Notes under the pieces: generated by a model
What the model was told of the DNA's origin: nothing
The model's database searches: none
What the model saw: only the letters and a program-made list of their open reading frames with translations
Made by a program: the position numbers and the translations under genes
Shown: positions 1 to 12,277 of the stretch, in pieces
Numbering within the stretch: position 1 is the first letter of the stretch
Layout of the letters: each line of letters begins with the position of its first letter
Origin: Desarmillaria ectypa
Taxonomy: Eukaryota > Basidiomycota > Agaricomycetes > Agaricales > Physalacriaceae
Direction: 5' to 3'
Length of the DNA: 64,000 nt
NCBI GenBank assembly: GCA_030407005.1
Contig: JAUDYN010000001.1
Location: 3,286,001 to 3,350,000 of the forward strand

Positions 1-742
1 GATGAAATAACGCGCCGGAGTGACTGTACTCCAAGGATGCCACGAATCACAGGCGTCTGTCTCCTCTTCCTCGATTTCCCAACAGCAGAATTGCTGATTT
101 AGCCACCACCCATCGGAACAATACCCCATCTTTATGTCAGATAGCCATTCCGTGACGATTGAAATGATAGCGGCATTCAAGCCAATGCAAACTCCTGCGA
201 AATGGTGTTAATCGTTTACACTGCAAACTGTGCGTTGCACGAACGACGCACCAACGAGACTGACGACAAACCAGCTCTGTCCTGTCCTCATCGCCCTTTT
301 AACTTGCGCCCATAACCACGAAAAGGTGACATGCCGTCCACGTAGTGCAATGTATTCATTCCGCGCGTTCCGAATGCGCCTGTTCCGTTCCAAGTTAGCG
401 TCCTGGATCCAGTCTGTAATAATTCGTTTTGGAACATTCGAAAGTCACATTTTCAACATCTTCCACGAACCTATCGTAGTGAAGTCTTCATATCGTCTAG
501 ACACGAACATCTCTTCAGCAGACATTAACTGCGGATAGACGTACGTACCCACCTAATCTGTTCGAGTTCTTCGTCAGCTTCTTCGTTCATCTGTAACCAT
601 TCACGTCACTGCGGTCGCGTTCAGCGGGTAAGGGATGGATAGAGAGCAGGAGACAGCAAGTACTGTGCTGTAAACTGGAGTATTGTTGTAAGCCAGGGCA
701 AGTGGCTGTGCGGGAGCTCTCGGACAATGCCGATTGACTCTT
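1..742. other. Left-edge spacer, no supported gene
   Basis: Only short overlapping frames without recognisable domains or coherent splice sites are seen. The last part is presumably the promoter and 5' UTR of the PIG-U gene that starts at 743. The left edge could carry the end of a gene lying outside the window, but nothing here identifies one. Confidence 0.5.
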
Positions 743-2373
743 ATGAAAACACCGTCCACTGCTCCGTTCAGATTCGTCTTTTCAGCGCTGGTCGCGTCGC
801 GGCTGCTGATTTCATGCACATCTATACACGAATACCTCATCCACGACCACCAGCTGTCTTCTCCTCTTACCTCATTTCTCAACCGTACGTTCGACCCTGC
901 AGCAAATGGTCACCTAGTTGACGTGTTATGCAGTGAAGGAAGGCATATATCTCTTCAATAACGGAGTGGATCCGTACTCTGGTGGTGTATTTCGACACGT
1001 ATGTGCTTCCGAAGTAGCGATTATGTGTACTGATACTCAGACAGTCTCCACTATACCTCTCCCTTTTCACAACCTTTTTGTCTCCGTCACGGATAATGGC
1101 GTCCATATTATGGACTCTGTGCGACTCGGTAGGTGCTTGGTCTATGGTACACATATGGAGGGCCAGGCAGGGTGTCGTGCAGAGTAGTAGAGATGTTTTG
1201 GTTGCTGCAATGTAGCTCTACAAATTTTGTTTCCATGTTCTACACTGACTTCTACTTTCAGGTATTTCTTAAATCCATATCTGTTCCTTCCAAGTCTGGC
1301 CTTCTCTACATCATCCATCGAAAATGCTGTATGTTTGCTAGCCATAATGTTTGCGTGCGAAAGTAAGTCCTTTCTCTTCTACACTGCGTTCTGGTGTTCA
1401 GTTTTTTTTTTTTACCAGGACGGGCATCTGCATCATTGCTTGCCTTGGCTTTTCTTGTGCAACTATCTCTTTCCTCCGTTCTCCTCATAACACCAATAAT
1501 TTTCCTGCTAATGACCAGTCCAACCTCGCAACTTGCATCTCCGAGACCCTTTTCTGGGAAATGGACTCAATCATTGAGACTTGTTGTTGAGTTAACTGTA
1601 TACTCCATCGTTCTCACGCTTGCATCAACTCTTGTCTCTGGCAACTTCCTTTGGATATCACAGACATGGGGTGCAAGGTTATTCAATATCTCGCTTGGTG
1701 GACTTCGCTAACCGAAGCAACCAGCCTCACACTTCCCGATTTAACGCCTAACCCTGGGCTTTGGTGGTATTTCTTCACTGAAATGTTTGATCATTTCCGC
1801 CCATTCTTCTTGATGGTGTTCTCGGTAAGAAGATGCCATTCTGCTTCTGCGTGATATCTTGACAGGTGATATAGGTGCACCTCTTGATTTACATTGCGCC
1901 TATATGCATCAAATTTCAGTACGCTTTACTTACTTTTTCCTTCTATCGTATCTCACAGATGTCCTCAGGTATGATACTCTGTATGCCACGTTCCTGCTCG
2001 TCGGAGTGCTTGGCATATTTAAAGCATACCCAACTCTATCGGATCCGGGGCTGTTTTTGTCGATGATTTCTCTCTTCCCGGAGATATACCCTTGTAATGC
2101 CATAGTGTCTTCTATGCTTCAGAGTTTACTAATGACTTGACAGACTTCCGACACCCCATCGTTACCTCATTGCTTCATCTACACGCTGCAATGCTCCTGC
2201 CTTTGTTCCATAAGCTATGGCTGGCGCAGGGTACGGGAAACGCCAATTTCTTCTATGCATCCACTTTGGTTTTTGCCTGTGCTAACGGCGCCGCTCTTGT
2301 GGATTGCATATGGGCCGGTCTGAGAATTGCAATCGGAGAAGAGGTTGATGGGTACACCATTACTCAAGAATAG
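743..2373 (+). CDS. PIGU: GPI transamidase subunit PIG-U (Gab1/CDC91 family)
   Basis: Subunit of the ER-membrane GPI transamidase, which attaches preformed GPI anchors to the C-termini of secretory proteins. I resolve nine exons: 743-884, 934-998, 1045-1211, 1262-1362, 1419-1677, 1725-1824, 1875-1918, 1969-2093, 2144-2373; they join in frame to 410 residues, close to the usual size. The family's landmarks are present: DPYSGGVF near the N-terminus, [32 protein letters not shown] around residue 250 (quoted in part), [13 protein letters not shown], and NANFFYA near the end. Long hydrophobic stretches fit a polytopic ER protein. The start is the first ATG in the frame that continues into the conserved region. 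Introns are 46-56 bp. The gene runs convergently into the OsmC-like gene. Identity is firm; individual splice sites are inferred from frame and homology. Confidence 0.93.
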
Positions 2374-2856
2374 AGGGAGGTACCCATCGGACATTGCTCA
2401 GCGTCTAAGACGAAGGCAGTATGTCAATCCCGTGGCGCTCTTCGTCAGCTCTGATGCAGGGAGAAATACAATATTGTGGTTATCAGACTTGTGACACCAA
2501 GCTTACTTTCCGGGCCGGAGGAAGACTGTGTCTAATCTGAATTGTTCAATGCTTGCACCTGCAGGTTCATTTATTAATCTGGAAACAATAATTGCCCAAC
2601 CAACATCCAATTTGACTTCAACATGAACTGCTCAGTAGGCATTTTAGTCGTTCCGTATAGACATCCTGTTTATCGCGTATACAAGATGGAAAGTGCTGTA
2701 AACCGTATGCTTTGAGAAACGACTTGCTGACTCGGTGCCAAGTTGGATCGATAAAGTAACGCATACCATGCTATTTACCGGCCCCGTTGCATTTTGTTGC
2801 AACTCTGGACATTCATCGTTGTGTACACTATGGATAGAGCTAGAGTTCGTGCGCTT
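2374..2856. other. Convergent 3' intergenic region
   Basis: Lies between the stop codons of PIG-U (+) and the OsmC-like gene (-). It should hold both 3' UTRs and poly(A) signals. No coding potential was found. Confidence 0.5.
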
Positions 2857-3512
2857 TTACGTAGTGGAGACGTTGACGACAGCCCCATGTTTAAGTGCAC
2901 GGCTGTAAGGGCAGAACTAGTTTGCATCAGGTCAATATAAGGCCTGAGTGCACACGTGCAACGCACCGCATGGCCAGCTTGCAAGAGCTCATCATCGATA
3001 CCCTCCACTTTGATGTCGACCCCGATTCCGAACCCTTCCATGTCCTTCGGCTCTCCAAGGTGTACACTGACGTGCACTTTAGCGTTCTTTGCCATCTCGG
3101 TCTTGCCCATACGACGAGCTACGAGCTGAATGGCACCTAAAAGACATGCTACAAGATACGCTCGTAAGTAATCCCCAAGAAATATGGCAAAGCAAGGGAG
3201 GGGCGCACAGGAATAGCCCATTGCGAACAGCTGTTCAGGGTTCTCGCCTTGTGCAGTGCCGCCCAACTCCTTCGGCGTCGCGAGATTGAGTTCGAAATCG
3301 TTGGACTTGGTTGTGCCATTGCGTCCGGCGCCTTGTGCAGTAGCATGGGCAGTGTACTAAATGAAACAGTGAGTTCGATGCTCCAGTCGTAGGAAGTAAC
3401 TTGTGACCTTGACGCTCTGCAAAGTCACAAACGCCCTCGAGGGAACTTTTCGTGCCAGCTGGGACCGAACGAAAGAGCGCGAAACGTGGTGGGCAGCATT
3501 CATGGCAGACAT
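2857..3512 (-). CDS. OsmC/Ohr-family peroxidase, probably mitochondrial
   Basis: Ohr/OsmC proteins reduce organic hydroperoxides with a pair of cysteines. Four exons on the minus strand (3408-3512, 3209-3356, 2967-3148, 2857-2916) join to 164 residues, normal for the family once a leader is allowed for. The spliced protein shows YTAHATAQGAGRNG, an ENPEQLFAMGYSSC segment with the first reactive cysteine (about residue 86), and a C-terminal FCPYSRALKHGAVVNVS with the second (about 147). Both cysteines return only after removing the introns at 3149-3208 and 2917-2966. The first ~38 residues are rich in R, S and A with few acids, like a mitochondrial presequence. Two in-frame ATGs (3512 and 3503) could start it. 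The family is bacterial in origin but widespread in fungi. Confidence 0.85.
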
Positions 3513-3662
3513 GCTGATCGCTCTGGTTCAAGAACTTCTGATGACGTCGACAAGATACTCAGGGGACCCCAATGCTTGTCTAGCGCAAGATGAGGTAACA
3601 AACCACAGAGAATTGCAAGAAAATTCTATTATACAACACTAATACAGATCCGGCCGAGGTAA

Positions 3663-4712
3663 TTAAGCATACTGCATTCAAATTAGCATAGGTATAATAC
3701 CGATGTAAAAAGAGCACACTCACCCGTGTAAAGGTCCCCATAGTTGTGAATGTTTCCTTCCTTTTCGGTTTACCCTCGGAATACAGGGACTTCACCGCCT
3801 CACTCATGTTTGCTTTCCGCTTCGCCTCCTCCATCGCCAAGCTACTCACGACCGCACGACTGGCCGCTGCTATTCCCGGATTCATGCTAGGCGTAACAGC
3901 TTGTTTCTTGCTCGTCGGAGCCTCATTCGGAGGGGAGACATTCTTTCTCTTCTTGGATTTCTTCGGCGGTTCGGACAGTCGTTTGCGTTCCATAGCTTCC
4001 CGCATACGTCCCTCTTCTTCAGGCTGAGGATTGAGTAGAATAACGTCGTTTGTCCGGGAAAACTTTTTGGCGCACTGAGGACAGATGTCAAGCTGTTCGC
4101 CATCTTCCTCCTTCGGCGTCGTAGAGACATTCTTCAAGCCAGCCAGAGAGAGTACACAGCCGCAAGTGGCGATATACACAAACGGTAGGAGACCATTCAT
4201 CTCCTTGAGGGTGATAGGACAGATGAACTGAGCGTGGTTAGTGGTTGCATCGGGAGAAGGGGGTGTTGGATTGAGTGTCAAGGATAGTGTTTTAACATCC
4301 TGTTCAAAAATAAGACAAGTAACAGGAATAATGAAGCAAGTAATGCGCACTTTGAGTGACCGTATATGACCGCAAATATCTTCCCCATCGCCATACGCAG
4401 ACTTGTCAAGTAAGTACTCCAATATTGAATCCTTGTTATACAATTTCCCAAGAGCACATGCCACTATGGGCTCCTGAAGGATCCGCTATATGATGCATGA
4501 GCTTAGAAAAATACGTCTACAATTTACCACCAATAGACTAACCTTGGACAGTGCGCAAAAGAACCATCGGGCGCGGGTCTGGTTTGCTTTGTCGGCTTGT
4601 TCTGCCTGTATCTCTGTTAGAGAAGGTAATGTAGAAGATAGGTAATACATACCTTTGGCTTGTTTCGAACTAGGTCGCGGCGGTCTGGGATACTTCCTCC
4701 GTCATTACCCAT
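3663..4712 (-). CDS. RTF2: Replication termination factor 2 (Rtf2)
   Basis: Rtf2 acts at stalled replication forks (fission yeast RTS1; mammalian RTF2 turnover) and carries RING-like zinc-binding motifs. Five exons (4653-4712, 4543-4605, 4351-4473, 3724-4299, 3663-3671) join to 276 residues. The start is the hallmark MGNDGGSIPDRRDLVR. EPIVACALGKLYNKDSI and FICPITLKEMNG (about residue 107) follow, then a CGCVLS segment and CPQCAKKF (about 150). A basic region with a KKSKKRK cluster (likely nuclear localisation) precedes the C-terminus. The last exon is only 9 nt (Tyr, Ala, stop) and gives the family-like end GTFTRYA. It is head-to-head with SF3B3 across 162 bp. Confidence 0.93.
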
Positions 4713-4874
4713 CGCTCTCGACAAGGGGGGGGTGATGATGGTAGAGGTGAAAGTGTTAGGTAAACAGATGTCAATACAAACTTTTTCCTAAAACCAACCA
4801 CCACCTTTTCTTTCCTCAGTGTTCCGTTGCGTTCTTCATTGAACCGTGGCGGCCATTGACCACGCTCGACTGCC
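4713..4874. promoter_or_regulatory. Bidirectional promoter, RTF2 / SF3B3
   Basis: 162 bp separate the start codons of two divergent housekeeping genes, so both core promoters and 5' leaders must fit here. A run of eight G's lies near 4725 (plus strand). No clear TATA box is seen, which would fit constitutive expression. The assignment rests on gene arrangement. Confidence 0.6.
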
Positions 4875-7800
4875 ATGCATCTGTACAATCTTACGCTACA
4901 ACCCCCAACGGCAATTACTCAGGCCATAGTCGGCAACTTTTCTGGCGCCAGACAGCAGGAAATCATCGTTTCTCATGGAACACGCCTAGAATTACTACGG
5001 CCAGATCCTCAGACAGGAAAGGTCACGACAGTCATTGCTACGGATGTCTTTGGCTCCATCAGATCCCTAGCTGCCTTTCGACTAACGGGAGGGATGAAGG
5101 GTGAGCCCTTGTACGTATCCTTCCTGTGATTGTTCATTTACACCTCATTTCTCAGACTACGCAATCGTAGGGTCTGACTCAGGCCGTATCGTTATTTTGG
5201 ACTATGATCCCAAGACCAGTAATTTTATCAAGCTTCACCAAGAGACATTTGGTAAATCCGGCGCACGTCGTATAGTGCCTGGTCAGTATCTGGCTACCGA
5301 CCCCAAAGGACGGAGTGTCATGATATCTGCCATGGAAAAGAGCAAATTAGTCTACATTCTCAACCGAGATGCTGCTGCCAACTTAACGATCTCTTCACCC
5401 CTTGAAGCTCACAAAAATTCGGCTGTTATTCATCATATTGTTGGACTAGATGTTGGCTTCGAGAATCCGTGCGTATATATACCAAAAACTTTTATGTCAT
5501 CGCACTCACATTTGTACAGAATGTACGCTGCGCTAGAAGTTGATTATTCGGAGTCTGACCAAGACCCAACGGGCGAAGCCTTCAACCGTGCCGAAAAGGT
5601 GAGTCATAACTATCCCTCCTGTTATGACATTATTAACTCTATCTAGATGCTCACATTCTATGAGTTGGACTTGGGACTGAATCATGTTGTTCGCAAGTGG
5701 AGTGAACCCACTGATCCTCGTGCAAATATGCTCTTACAAGTGCCGGGAGGACAGCTAGCGTCCTCGGATCGGTTTGACGGACCATCTGGTGTCCTGGTGT
5801 GCTGTGAAGATCACATCATTTACCGGCATATGGACGCGCCTCAGCATAGGGTTCCTATTCCTAGGCGAAATGGACCTTTGGAAGATCCTAAGCGTGGCTT
5901 GATAATCACTGCTGCAGTCATGCACAAAATGAAGGTGGCCGTCAACCTTTTCTATCCTACGAACTTACTCAATCTTAACTAGGGTGCATTTTTCTTTTTG
6001 CTTCAAAGCGAAGATGGCGATTTATTCAAGGTCACAATTGAACATGAAGATGAAACAGTCAAGTCTCTGAAAATCAAGTACTTTGACACAGTTCCAGTCG
6101 CAGCCAGTCTCTGTATTCTTAAATCTGGGTTTCTTTTTGTAGCCTCGGAGTTCGGCAACCAGTACGTCGTTGTGGTTCCTTTTGTTCTACTTACGCTTAC
6201 TGCTTTCAACAGCTATCTTTACCAGTTCCAAAAGTTAGGCGACGATGATGACGAGCCTGAATTTAGTTCCACCTCATACCCTTCGTTCGGAATGGCCGAC
6301 CCAAATGTGCCGTTACCACATGCTCATTTCCGCCCTCGCCCGTTAGATAACCTGGTTGTTGCTGACGAACTTGAATCTTTGGATCCTATTCTTGATTCGA
6401 AAGTTCTATCCAGGCTTCCCAACTCTGATACACCCCAGATTTTTACGGCTTGCGGTCGAGGTCCACGTAGTACCCTACGAACCTTGCGCCATGGCCTTGA
6501 GGTGGAAGAATCTGTGAGCTCAGATCTACCTGGTATACCAAATGCTGTATGGACGACAAAACGTACTGAAGACGGTAAGTAGCCCATGGTGTTCGCGGGA
6601 CTCCTCTCATGTTTTCTACTGCTAGATCCCTTCGACTCTTATATCATCCTATCATTTGTTAACGGAACACTGGTTCTCTCGATCGGAGAAACAATTGAAG
6701 AGGTGCAGGATACTGGGTTCTTGTCTTCTGCGCCTACACTCGCCGTTCAGCAGATAGGTTCCGATGGTTTGCTACAGGTCCATCCCGGTGGCATTCGTCA
6801 TGTTCTGGCCGACACCCGTGTAAATGAGTGGAAGGTTCCCCACGGCAAGACCATCGTCTGTGCCACAACGAACAAACGGCAGGTGGTAGTCGCGTTAAGT
6901 TCTGCTGAGCTTGTGTATTTCGAGTTGGATTTGGATGGTCAACTGAACGAATATCAAGACCGCAAGGCTATGGGAAGTACGGTCTTGGCGTTAAGTATAG
7001 GTGAAGTTCCTGAAGGTCGTCAAAGAACTCCTTTCCTGGTATGCACATTCATTACTTTTATATGTCTTTTTTGACGAGGCAATTATTCAGGCTGTGGGGT
7101 GTGAAGACCAGACTGTTCGCGTCATTTCACTCGATCCCGAGAGCACACTGGAAACAATCAGTTTGCAAGCTCTTACGGCCCCGCCTTCATCCATCTGCAT
7201 TGCAGATATGCTTGATGCTAGCATCAACAAAACCCAGCCGACTATGTTCGTTAACATTGGTTTGCAAAACGGCGTCCTACTTCGGACCGTATTGGATCCA
7301 ACTAATGGCCAGCTTACTGATACCCGTACCCGGTACGCGTAATACTGAAATGATCTCCATCGCAACTGACTGAACTTGTCATTAGTTTCCTAGGGACGAG
7401 GCCTATTCGTCTAATCCGCGTCCAAATTCAACAAAATCCTGCTATTTTGGCACTGTCATCACGATCCTGGCTCAATTACACGCATCAAAACCTTATGCAT
7501 TTTACGCCTTTAATCTTCGAAAACTTCGATTATGCCTGGGGTTTTTCTGCAGAGCTCAGTCCAGAGGGTCTGATTGGGATCACTGGAAGCACGTTACGGT
7601 GAGTTACGCCTTTCACTCTGGTTGTCTGGGGGAGGCATCAAGATGACCTTAGAGATACCGAAAGTGTCTTAAGACACTTCATGAAATTCACTTTTTTTAT
7701 TATCAATTGTTCCTACTGAATATTCTCCTTCGTCATAGCTTCCTTGTCTTGGCATGCTACTAACGCCTCACTTGCTTACAGGATTTTTCAGATTCCCAAG

Positions 7801-9312
7801 CTGGGCACGAAACTTAAAGCAGATTCGATCCCGCTCTCCTATACTCCGCGAAAGTTTATTACGCATCCACATAATGAATATTTCTACATCATTGAGGGAG
7901 ACCACCGCACGTTGGGTGACGATGCAGCTGCCAAGAAATTAGTGGAACTGGTGTGTCTGTTTAACTGGCGATAATCCACAGGTTCTGACATACCACGCAG
8001 CGCAAGCAAGGCAAAAAGATTGATGAAGAGGTTGTCAATTTGCCTATAACAGAGTTTGGTCGGCCGAAAGCGGCAGCAGGCAATTGGGGGTCATGCATAC
8101 GAATTGTGGACCCGATCGAAGTGCATTTGCTTCTAATATTTAAATAGCACAGCTAAACGAGACTTTAACAGGCCAAAACAGTTGCTGTAGTGCAGCTCGA
8201 TGGGAATGAGGCCGCGTTCTCTCTCGCCATTGTTCCCTTCTCTGCAAGAGGCGGAGAACTACACCTGGTTGTAGGGACGGCAGCTGACACCATCGTTTCG
8301 CCAAGATCCTGCACTAGTGGATACTTCCGCACCTACAAGTTCACTGATGATGGTAGCGGTTTGCAATTATTGCACAAGGTGCGCCTTCCGCATGTACGAC
8401 GGGTTATAAACTGACTTTTTGCCACAAGACTGAAACAGATGACGTTCCTTTGGCTCTAATGGCATTCCAAGGCCGTCTAGTTGCTGGCGTAGGGAAGGCC
8501 CTACGGATATATGATATTGGGAAGAAGAAGCTGCTACGCAAGGTCGAAAATAAGGTAAGGCTGCCATATCTGAGAAACGTCAACGTGTGTGTTCATATTT
8601 GCCGCAGACTTTTGCTTCATCCATCGTCAGTCTTAACACTCAGGGTTCCAGAATCGTTGTCGGCGAGATGCAGGAATCAGTATCATTCGCGGTTTATAAG
8701 GCACCTGAAAATCGCTTGCTCGTGTTTGCCGATGATAACCAGTCGCGGTGGATATCCGCTGTTACTATGGTTGACTACAATACTGTGGCATGCGGCGATC
8801 GTTTTGGAAACGTCTTTGTCAACCGTCTCGACCCCAAAGTGTCCGAACAAGTTGACGATGATCCGTCGGGTGCCGGAATACTGCATGAAAAAGGTCAGCT
8901 AATGGGCGCGCCTCACAAGACAAAAATGCTCTGTCATTTCCATGTTGGGGATCTTCTGACCTCGATACACAAAGTATCCTTGGTCGCCGGTGGTCGTGAG
9001 GTTCTCCTTTACACAGGCCTGCACGGAACCATCGGTATTCTTGTTCCCTTTGTATCGAAGGAGGACGTAGATTTCATATCAACATTGGAGCAGCATATGC
9101 GGACTGAGCAAGCCAGCTTGGTCGGGAGGGATCAGTTGAGTTGGCGCGGATATTACACCCCAGTGAAGGCTGTGGTGGATGGAGACCTTTGTGAGACGTT
9201 CGCTACGCTGCCAGGACCTAAGCAGAGTTCTATCGCTGGAGAGTTAGATCGATCTGTAGGCGAAGTGCTCAAAAAGCTGGAGCAGTTGCGGGTGACCGCG
9301 AGTGGGTTTTAG
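4875..9312 (+). CDS. SF3B3: Splicing factor 3b subunit 3 (SF3B3 / SAP130 / Rse1)
   Basis: Large beta-propeller scaffold of the SF3b complex in U2 snRNP, which helps recognise branch points. Fourteen exons: 4875-5100, 5156-5468, 5520-5598, 5647-5934, 5983-6161, 6213-6574, 6626-7038, 7091-7332, 7386-7598, 7782-7950, 8001-8120, 8172-8378, 8429-8554, 8608-9312. They join in frame to 1213 residues, within a few of the human protein. Conserved blocks run the whole length: MHLYNLTLQ and [10 protein letters not shown] at the start, [91 protein letters not shown], and [17 protein letters not shown] near the end. No breaks were found. The longest intron is 183 bp (7599-7781); the others are about 50 bp. 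Confidence 0.97.
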
Positions 9313-9652
9313 GATGCTTACTTCTTTGTTGGTAATTGCTGTGATTATTTGCACCAACTGTATTTAATTGTATTATGTATTCACGGTGCTGCAGCTTGAC
9401 GGTGTACATATTGAAAACAAGATTATTTCACTGACGACATATTGATGGCACGCGAGGTTTTGTCAGATGGAGCTACCATGAATACTGAGTAACGGCATAG
9501 AAGTGCCCTCATGATGCTAAAACGAAGGGATGCTATTCGCTTATGCCAATTTCTGCAGGATGCTCACAGTAAGCCTTGGGTCGTCCCTGCCACAATAAAT
9601 GAGGCGCCCATAAACTGAACCATTAACAACAGGATATGTAGTACATATGATT
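9313..9652. other. Convergent 3' intergenic region, SF3B3 / UTP25
   Basis: 340 bp between two stop codons. Expected to contain both 3' UTRs. No additional gene seen. Confidence 0.5.
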
Positions 9653-12108
9653 CTAGATAGACTTAATGAGCTCACCGGCACCTTCAGTGCCAGCTATTCT
9701 CTCCAGCCTGAACCAATCGTATCTAGAGTACAGAACACGACAAGTAACATCTGAACTCTCGACGCCGTCGGCCAAAAAAGGGTAAGAGAGAAATTCAGAG
9801 TAGAATTGATGGTGGTCTGGGGGACCATAGAAGATGAGGTTACGGATTCCTCGGATTTTGTATCTGGGAGCAACAGTTAGATGATTAGTTCTCACTGGGA
9901 TACAATGATTGATCGACGTGCCTTTTGAAGAAATGGAAACGTTCACTAATAAGGAGGAACGACTTCTGGCCAGTAAAGAATGCCTGACGAGCTCGGGAGA
10001 TGTCTTGGTTTGACGAATACCTTTACGACCAAAGGTTACGCCGTATCAATATCGCTGGAACAACAACCACGTACTCAGACAAAACAGTGTATGTCACACC
10101 CTTTTGTTTTCGGAAATGATTGTGAACCCGGATGAAATCAAAATATGACGGAATAAAGATAACGGTGTTGGTGCTTTGCACTGCCGATTTGAGCACAGAT
10201 GGAAGTAGCTGTTTGCCCGTCGTTAGCGTAGGAAAAAATGAGGAATGAAGTGCTTTACTTGGTTCGTGAAATGGTTGAAGCGTTTGTCGGCCTCGTCATT
10301 TGGGCCACCACAATCAAAATGGACGAAGTCCTGGGTGCAATAGACGATCGGTAAAGACTCGGGTTCCCGCAGCGCAGCACGCTCACCTGGTTGATGCCAT
10401 CCGGGACCTCAATGGGACCCCATCGTTTATCGAGTCTAACCTTTCCAGCCACATTTTTGAGGTTCGCGTTGAACACGGCGCGTATCTCAGGCGTCTCAAA
10501 CGCGGAGAGTAATATTGATTGTCGGAGGTATGCGGCGCTTGAGAGAATCGGTTAGTTGTGATCATAAAGGCGATGGCAGAAGAAACTTACTGTCCATCCA
10601 GATACCAAGGTTTGACGCGTGAAAAATCGGTATCATGGGATTCTTTTGGAAGTGCATTGAGATGTGAGAGAACGAACTGAAGAAGATAAGAAGTTAAACG
10701 ACTTTGTATATGGAAAGCTCACTTTGACATGTTCCCAGTTTTGCATAGTCAGGGCGTCAAGCTGATCAATGATGACTATCTCAATGGACGATAGATAGTC
10801 AGCATTTCTGCGAGTTTGTCAGATAAGATCCAATCTCAGCACATAAATATGCACTTACTTTTCCTTTTCGATGGACTGGCGAAGACCAAGAGGACTGGCC
10901 ATGATGATATCACATCCATAGAATTCGGCAAAAATTTTGATAGTTTTCCTAGTCAACTTGATGCCCACCCGAAAGCTGTCGTCTACGTTGCCTTTGAAAG
11001 TATCGACGTGGTCGCGAGGGTAGGTCCCTGGTTCTGCGTTTGCCAACTTGTCTACCGCACCTGGAGGTAGGCCATACTCGGATAGGAATCGAGATTGGTT
11101 CTCGATTTGATATGCGGGAGAAGGTGTATGTGATTTGAGAGCGTTGAACCAATCAAGCGCATATGATCTGAAGGGAAGGAGGACAAGCACCGAAGGTCGA
11201 GTGAAACCCTGGTCTTGCACATCCTCAGGAGGGGGTGCATCTGGGTTTGTTTTGGCCGCATGTGAGATTCGCTCGTTGTTTTTAAGAACCCGTCGACGCT
11301 TCCTAACGATTATGTCACCTAACGCACCGGGAGACAGCCTTTGAAACCCACTTTGTTACATGATTCAGTGCATGCAATGTTATCGCTTCACGAAGGGACT
11401 TTTTTGTCCCCCAGGTACTTGGAGCGAGATAAACATCCTGATATGAGGAAATAGTTTCGAGCAAGTTATTTTGTGTCTCCGCCTCGTCTGTAAAACATAA
11501 ATTCGGGTTCAGAACGTAGACTGGCCAAATACCTTGTGTCAGACCCTTTTGGCGAGCTTTGAATGGAGCATCAAGGCGGTCCAGGATCTGTGGTCCCACT
11601 CAGGTGATGATGACACTGTAGGGTCTCGAGGACGTACACCATTGTTTTTGGGGTGGAAAGGAGGCTCCTTTGAAGCATCGGGGACGAGTTCGATAATGGA
11701 TCCAAGTTTTCCGCGTGTTTTCCTCTCCGATTTCCATCGTCCAGTATCTACGGCTGTTTTTGAACTCCCGGACAACGCAGATGGTTTGCAACCAAAATGG
11801 TATCCATATGGATCATGATCGTCTGGTGTAATTTATCCCATCGATAAGGGTTCACGGTATAGAAAAAAATGCAACGTACCCTCTGTGGACAGGTCTTCCG
11901 CCTCCTCGGTAGGTACCGTCGCATCCTCTTGTGGGCTGGCATCGTTAGCGTGTTCTTGCTCTTTCGTGTCTAGACCTGCTATTTTGACAGAAACTCGCTT
12001 CTTCGACTTTTTGGACAGAGATGTGTCTTCGTTCCATTTCTGTTTGTTGGACTTGGTTGCAGAAACGTTCAAGAGAGTGAGAAGACGGGTAGTGGTGGAA
12101 TTGTCCAT
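9653..12108 (-). CDS. UTP25: U3 snoRNA-associated protein 25 (Utp25 / Def)
   Basis: SSU-processome component needed for 18S rRNA maturation; the family has a DEAD-box-like fold without helicase motifs. Twelve minus-strand exons: 11880-12108, 11640-11822, 11533-11598, 11352-11487, 10859-11302, 10723-10807, 10591-10676, 10387-10537, 10259-10330, 10075-10208, 9922-10020, 9653-9863. They join to 631 residues. The N-terminus is acidic and low-complexity. Recognisable blocks are [102 protein letters not shown] and a C-terminal [16 protein letters not shown]. The last intron (9864-9921) needs a GC donor: AG|GCACGT is the only site that restores the frame into YKIRGIRN. The 41-bp intron 11599-11639 is short and least certain. 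Confidence 0.92.
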
Positions 12109-12277
12109 CGCAAACTGGAAAAGGAAGTCGAATTTTTCTTCCTCCTACACGTGATTTGACGCGTTCCACTGCCGGCCCGTGACCTTAAGCTTCCACCATC
12201 GTCGCGACCGCCAGCGTAGGCTCACCTGCCCGGACCTTGGATCGATTTCTTTCTATCTCTGGTTATAGAACGTCGTT
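12109..12277. promoter_or_regulatory. Bidirectional promoter, UTP25 / TOP3
   Basis: 169 bp separate divergent start codons. A CACGTGA E-box-like site lies near 12149. The pairing puts a ribosome-biogenesis gene and a topoisomerase under one short control region; co-regulation is inferred from arrangement only. Confidence 0.55.
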
